Shown in pieces: positions 61,708 to 64,000 of a stretch of 64,000 bases of DNA; positions within the stretch are counted from its first letter, which is position 1, and each line of letters begins with the position of its first letter. The DNA lies in NCBI RefSeq assembly GCF_007197575.1, contig NZ_CP041616.1, positions 2,170,001-2,234,000 of the forward strand. Direction: 5' to 3'. The translations under genes and the position numbers were made by a program. The DNA is from Ornithinimicrobium ciconiae (lineage in GTDB: Bacteria; Actinomycetota; Actinomycetes; Actinomycetales; Dermatophilaceae). The notes beneath the pieces were generated by a model. The model saw only the letters and a program-made list of their open reading frames with translations. It was not told where the DNA came from and did not search any database.

Positions 61708-63677
61708 TGGCTGGCAAGTCACGCAACCGCACGGCCCGCAACACCATGCTGGCCCTGCTGGCGATGATCCTGGTGCTCTTTGGCACGATCGGAGCCGCCA
61801 ACACCTGGGGCGACCCGAAGGGTCAGTGGACGCCGCTGCTGGGTCTGGACCTGGCCGGTGGACACCAGGTCGTCCTCTCGCCCGTCGTCGAGGGTGCGAG
61901 CGTCCAGTCTGCGCAGCTGGACCAGGCCATCGACATCATCCGACGTCGTGTCGACGGTCAGGGTGTCGCCGAGGCCGAGGTCACCCGATTGGGCGGCAAC
62001 ATCCAGGTCGCGATCCCCGGCACACCCACCGACCAGCAGCTGGACGCGCTGAGCCGCTCCTCCCAGTTGCAGTTCCGCGCGGTCCTGGTTGCCGCTCCGG
62101 TCACCCAGCAGGCACCCACCGAGCCGCCGCGCGAGCTGCCGATGCCGGTCGGGCCCAGCCTCGACCCCGCAGCCGACCCGACCGATGCTGAGCCGACTGG
62201 TGAGTCCACCGACGCTGAGCCGACCGGCGAGTCCACCGACGCCGACCCGACCGGCGATGGGAACACCGACGACGCGGAGAGCACCAACGCTGCCTACCCG
62301 GAGGGCCTGCTGGCCGAGCAGCCCGTCCTGCAGGCCGCCCACCCGCTGCCGGCCACGGACACCGCCGACAATGCCGCGAGCACCGTGGCGCCGTCCGGCG
62401 ATGACGCCCCCGCCGACGAGACACCCGCCGACCCCGCCGACGAGGCGCCCGCAACCGACGGAGTAGACGTCACGGACGCACCCCCGGGACCGGAGCCGAC
62501 CAGCCCCAGTGACCTGGCCTGGATCACCCCGGAGCTCCAGCAGGAGTTCATGGAGTTCGACTGCACTGACATCGACGCCCAGCGGGCTGCCTCCGAGGCC
62601 CCGACCAGCGAGCCCATCGTGGCCTGCTCGGCCGGCGGGACCGAGAAGTACATCCTGGGCCCGGCCGAGGTCACCGGTGCCCAGCTGACCGACGCCAGCT
62701 CCGGCCTGCAGATGGGTGGCGGTGGGCAGGTCACCGGGATCGTGGAGGTGCGCCTGCAGTTCGACAGTGCTGGCACCGAGGCTTTCCGTGAGGTGACCAC
62801 CCGGCTCTACAACTTCGGTCAGAACAGCACCCAGAACCGTTTTGCCATCGTGCTCGACGGTGAGGTCATCTCCGCACCGGGCGTCAACTCGCCCATCCCG
62901 GACGGCACCGCCACGATCTCTGGTGGCTTCACCAACGACAGCGCTGCGGAGCTGGCCAACCAGCTGAAGTTCGGTGCGCTGCCGATGAGCTTTGACATCC
63001 AGACCTCCGAGCAGCTCAGCCCCACCCTCGGCGGCGAGCAGCTGCGGCTGGGCATCATCGCCGGCCTCGTCGGCATGATCCTGGTCTTCATCTACTCGCT
63101 GTTCCAGTACCGTGCCCTGGGCCTGGTCACCGTGGCCTCGCTAATCATCGCGGCCCTCATGGCCTATGGGGCAGTCACGTTGCTGGGCTGGAGCAACAAC
63201 TTCCGTCTCACCATGGCCGGCGTCACGGGTCTGATCGTGGCCATCGGTGTGACGGCCGACAGCTTCATCGTCTACTTCGAACGCATCCGTGACGAGGTCC
63301 GCACCGGCCGGCCGCTGCGCTATGCCGTGGACACCGGCTGGCGGCGTGCCCGACGCACCATCGTCATCTCCGACGTGGTTAACCTGATCGCTGCCGGAGT
63401 GCTCTACTTCCTGTCCGAGTCCGGGGTCAAGGCCTTCGCCTTCGCCCTCGGCCTGAGCACCGTGATCGACCTCATCGTCGTCGTGATGTTCACCCACCCG
63501 GTCGTCAGCCTGCTGGCCAACACCAAGTTCTTTGGTGAGGGCCACAAGTGGTCGGGCATGGACCCCGAGCGTCTCGGCGCGCGCCGGTCCACCTATCTGG
63601 GTCGTGGGCAGTTCGCCCCACCGGAGCCGAAACGGACCGGCCCGACCCGTGAGCAGCTCGAGGGAGGCATCGTCTGA
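61707..63677 (+). CDS. secD: Protein translocase subunit SecD with large Asp/Thr/Ala-rich insert
   Basis: 656 residues. Six membrane helices in the expected layout: an N-terminal one (TMLALLAMILVLFGTIGAAN) and five in the last 200 residues (LRLGIIAGLVGMILVFIYSLFQYRALGL, and VAIGVTADSFIVYFERIRDEVRTGRPLRYAV). The extracytoplasmic P1 domain uses the conserved LGLDLAGGHQVVL and RRVDGQGVAEAEV. About residues 145-280 form a low-complexity Asp/Thr/Pro/Ala-rich insert starting with three 9-residue repeats. It drives late translocation with proton-motive force. ATG overlaps yajC stop. Confidence 0.95.
   Translation: MAGKSRNRTARNTMLALLAMILVLFGTIGAANTWGDPKGQWTPLLGLDLAGGHQVVLSPVVEGASVQSAQLDQAIDIIRRRVDGQGVAEAEVTRLGGNIQVAIPGTPTDQQLDALSRSSQLQFRAVLVAAPVTQQAPTEPPRELPMPVGPSLDPAADPTDAEPTGESTDAEPTGESTDADPTGDGNTDDAESTNAAYPEGLLAEQPVLQAAHPLPATDTADNAASTVAPSGDDAPADETPADPADEAPATDGVDVTDAPPGPEPTSPSDLAWITPELQQEFMEFDCTDIDAQRAASEAPTSEPIVACSAGGTEKYILGPAEVTGAQLTDASSGLQMGGGGQVTGIVEVRLQFDSAGTEAFREVTTRLYNFGQNSTQNRFAIVLDGEVISAPGVNSPIPDGTATISGGFTNDSAAELANQLKFGALPMSFDIQTSEQLSPTLGGEQLRLGIIAGLVGMILVFIYSLFQYRALGLVTVASLIIAALMAYGAVTLLGWSNNFRLTMAGVTGLIVAIGVTADSFIVYFERIRDEVRTGRPLRYAVDTGWRRARRTIVISDVVNLIAAGVLYFLSESGVKAFAFALGLSTVIDLIVVVMFTHPVVSLLANTKFFGEGHKWSGMDPERLGARRSTYLGRGQFAPPEPKRTGPTREQLEGGIV
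62181..62261 (+). repeat. 27-bp tandem repeat, three copies, in secD insert
   Basis: Units at 62181-62207, 62208-62234 and 62235-62261 encode TDAEPTGES, TDAEPTGES and TDADPTGDG. The first two differ only at synonymous positions. It extends the acidic linker in the periplasm-facing domain. Confidence 0.92.
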
Positions 63678-64000
63678 TGGCCAGTTTTGCCCAGTTCGGT
63701 AACGACCTGTTCACCGGCAAGCGTTCGTTCGATATCGTCGGCCGCCGCAAGACCTGGTACGGCATCGCCGCGGTCCTGCTCCTGATCTCCCTCATCGGCA
63801 TCTTCGGTCGAGGACTCAACTTCGGCATCGAGTTCCGCGGCGGCACCGAGCTGCGCGTGCCCGCCGTGAGCAACATGCAGGACTACGAGACCCGCGCGAG
63901 CGACACCCTGCGGGAGAGCACCCCCGCCGCCACCGAGATCTCGGTGACCCAGATCGGCACCGACACGGTGCGGGTGCAGACCGGCGAGCTGACCGTGACC
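63677..64000 (+). CDS. secF: Protein translocase subunit SecF (5' part only)
   Basis: The first 108 residues are visible: MASFAQFGNDLFTGKRSFDIVGRRKTWYGIAAVLLLISLIGIFGRGLNFGIEFRGGTELRV. The first membrane helix and the conserved FGIEFRGGTEL block identify SecF. ATG 63677 overlaps the secD stop. The gene continues beyond the window. Confidence 0.95.
   Translation, partial: MASFAQFGNDLFTGKRSFDIVGRRKTWYGIAAVLLLISLIGIFGRGLNFGIEFRGGTELRVPAVSNMQDYETRASDTLRESTPAATEISVTQIGTDTVRVQTGELTVT

Overview
The window is chromosomal DNA from a very high-GC Gram-positive actinobacterium. The run pgsA-patA-pimA (phosphatidylinositol mannoside synthesis), the order pdxS-pdxT-yebC-ruvC-ruvA-ruvB-yajC-secD-secF, frequent GTG starts, ATGA/GTGA start-stop overlaps and a rifamycin-type promoter element all fit Actinomycetes. 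Protein wording suggests Micrococcales, close to Intrasporangiaceae/Ornithinimicrobium; that placement is inference and no rRNA is present to test it.

Layout. (1) 1-13.2 kb: the tail of an M1-type peptidase, a luciferase-like/hemerythrin fusion, an MFS transporter, a c-di-AMP riboswitch driving an NlpC/P60 wall hydrolase, an APH-like protein and a TPR protein, a one-ATPase/two-permease ABC-2 exporter, a pterin-dehydratase/VOC fusion, an acyl-CoA synthetase, and a DinB2-type DNA polymerase IV with a leucine at the steric gate. (2) 13.3-21.5 kb: a tight six-gene operon of three GT-B glycosyltransferases, one ABC exporter and two sugar-kinase-like proteins. It is probably an uncharacterised glycoconjugate synthesis/export system, and the first kinase gene carries several tandem duplications. 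(3) 21.5-32.5 kb: TetR plus MMPL pump with paired operator palindromes, a SLAC1/TehA-like channel, a candidate small ORF, a lipoprotein/membrane-protein pair, pta-ackA, and a pabC-like lyase.

(4) 32.57-43 kb: an accessory stretch that begins immediately after tRNA-Val(CAC) and its terminator. It holds lipoproteins (one frameshifted), a small HTH protein, an MFS exporter, a complete IS630 element, a DUF664 protein, a truncated MobF relaxase, a HepT/MntA toxin-antitoxin pair, a second antitoxin with a broken ParE toxin, and a CopG/PHB-depolymerase pair. It looks like a decayed integrated mobile element. (5) 43-64 kb: mostly core genes. These are a cold-shock protein, a HelR-type RNA polymerase ATPase preceded by a rifamycin-associated element, tdk, a siderophore-interacting protein with a DtxR/IdeR-like box, thrS, a deazaflavin-dependent oxidoreductase, a DUF222/HNH protein, the PIM operon, PLP synthase, YebC, RuvCAB and the start of secDF.

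The strongest candidates for follow-up are the glycosyltransferase/ABC/kinase operon, the RAE-helR module, the c-di-AMP riboswitch whose P1 helix can cover the Shine-Dalgarno, and an out-of-frame coding signal between pimA and the LemA-like gene. A recurring theme is in-frame 15- and 27-bp tandem repeats (kinase gene, lipoprotein, pimA tail, secD). All assignments are from reading the sequence; nothing was searched against a database.
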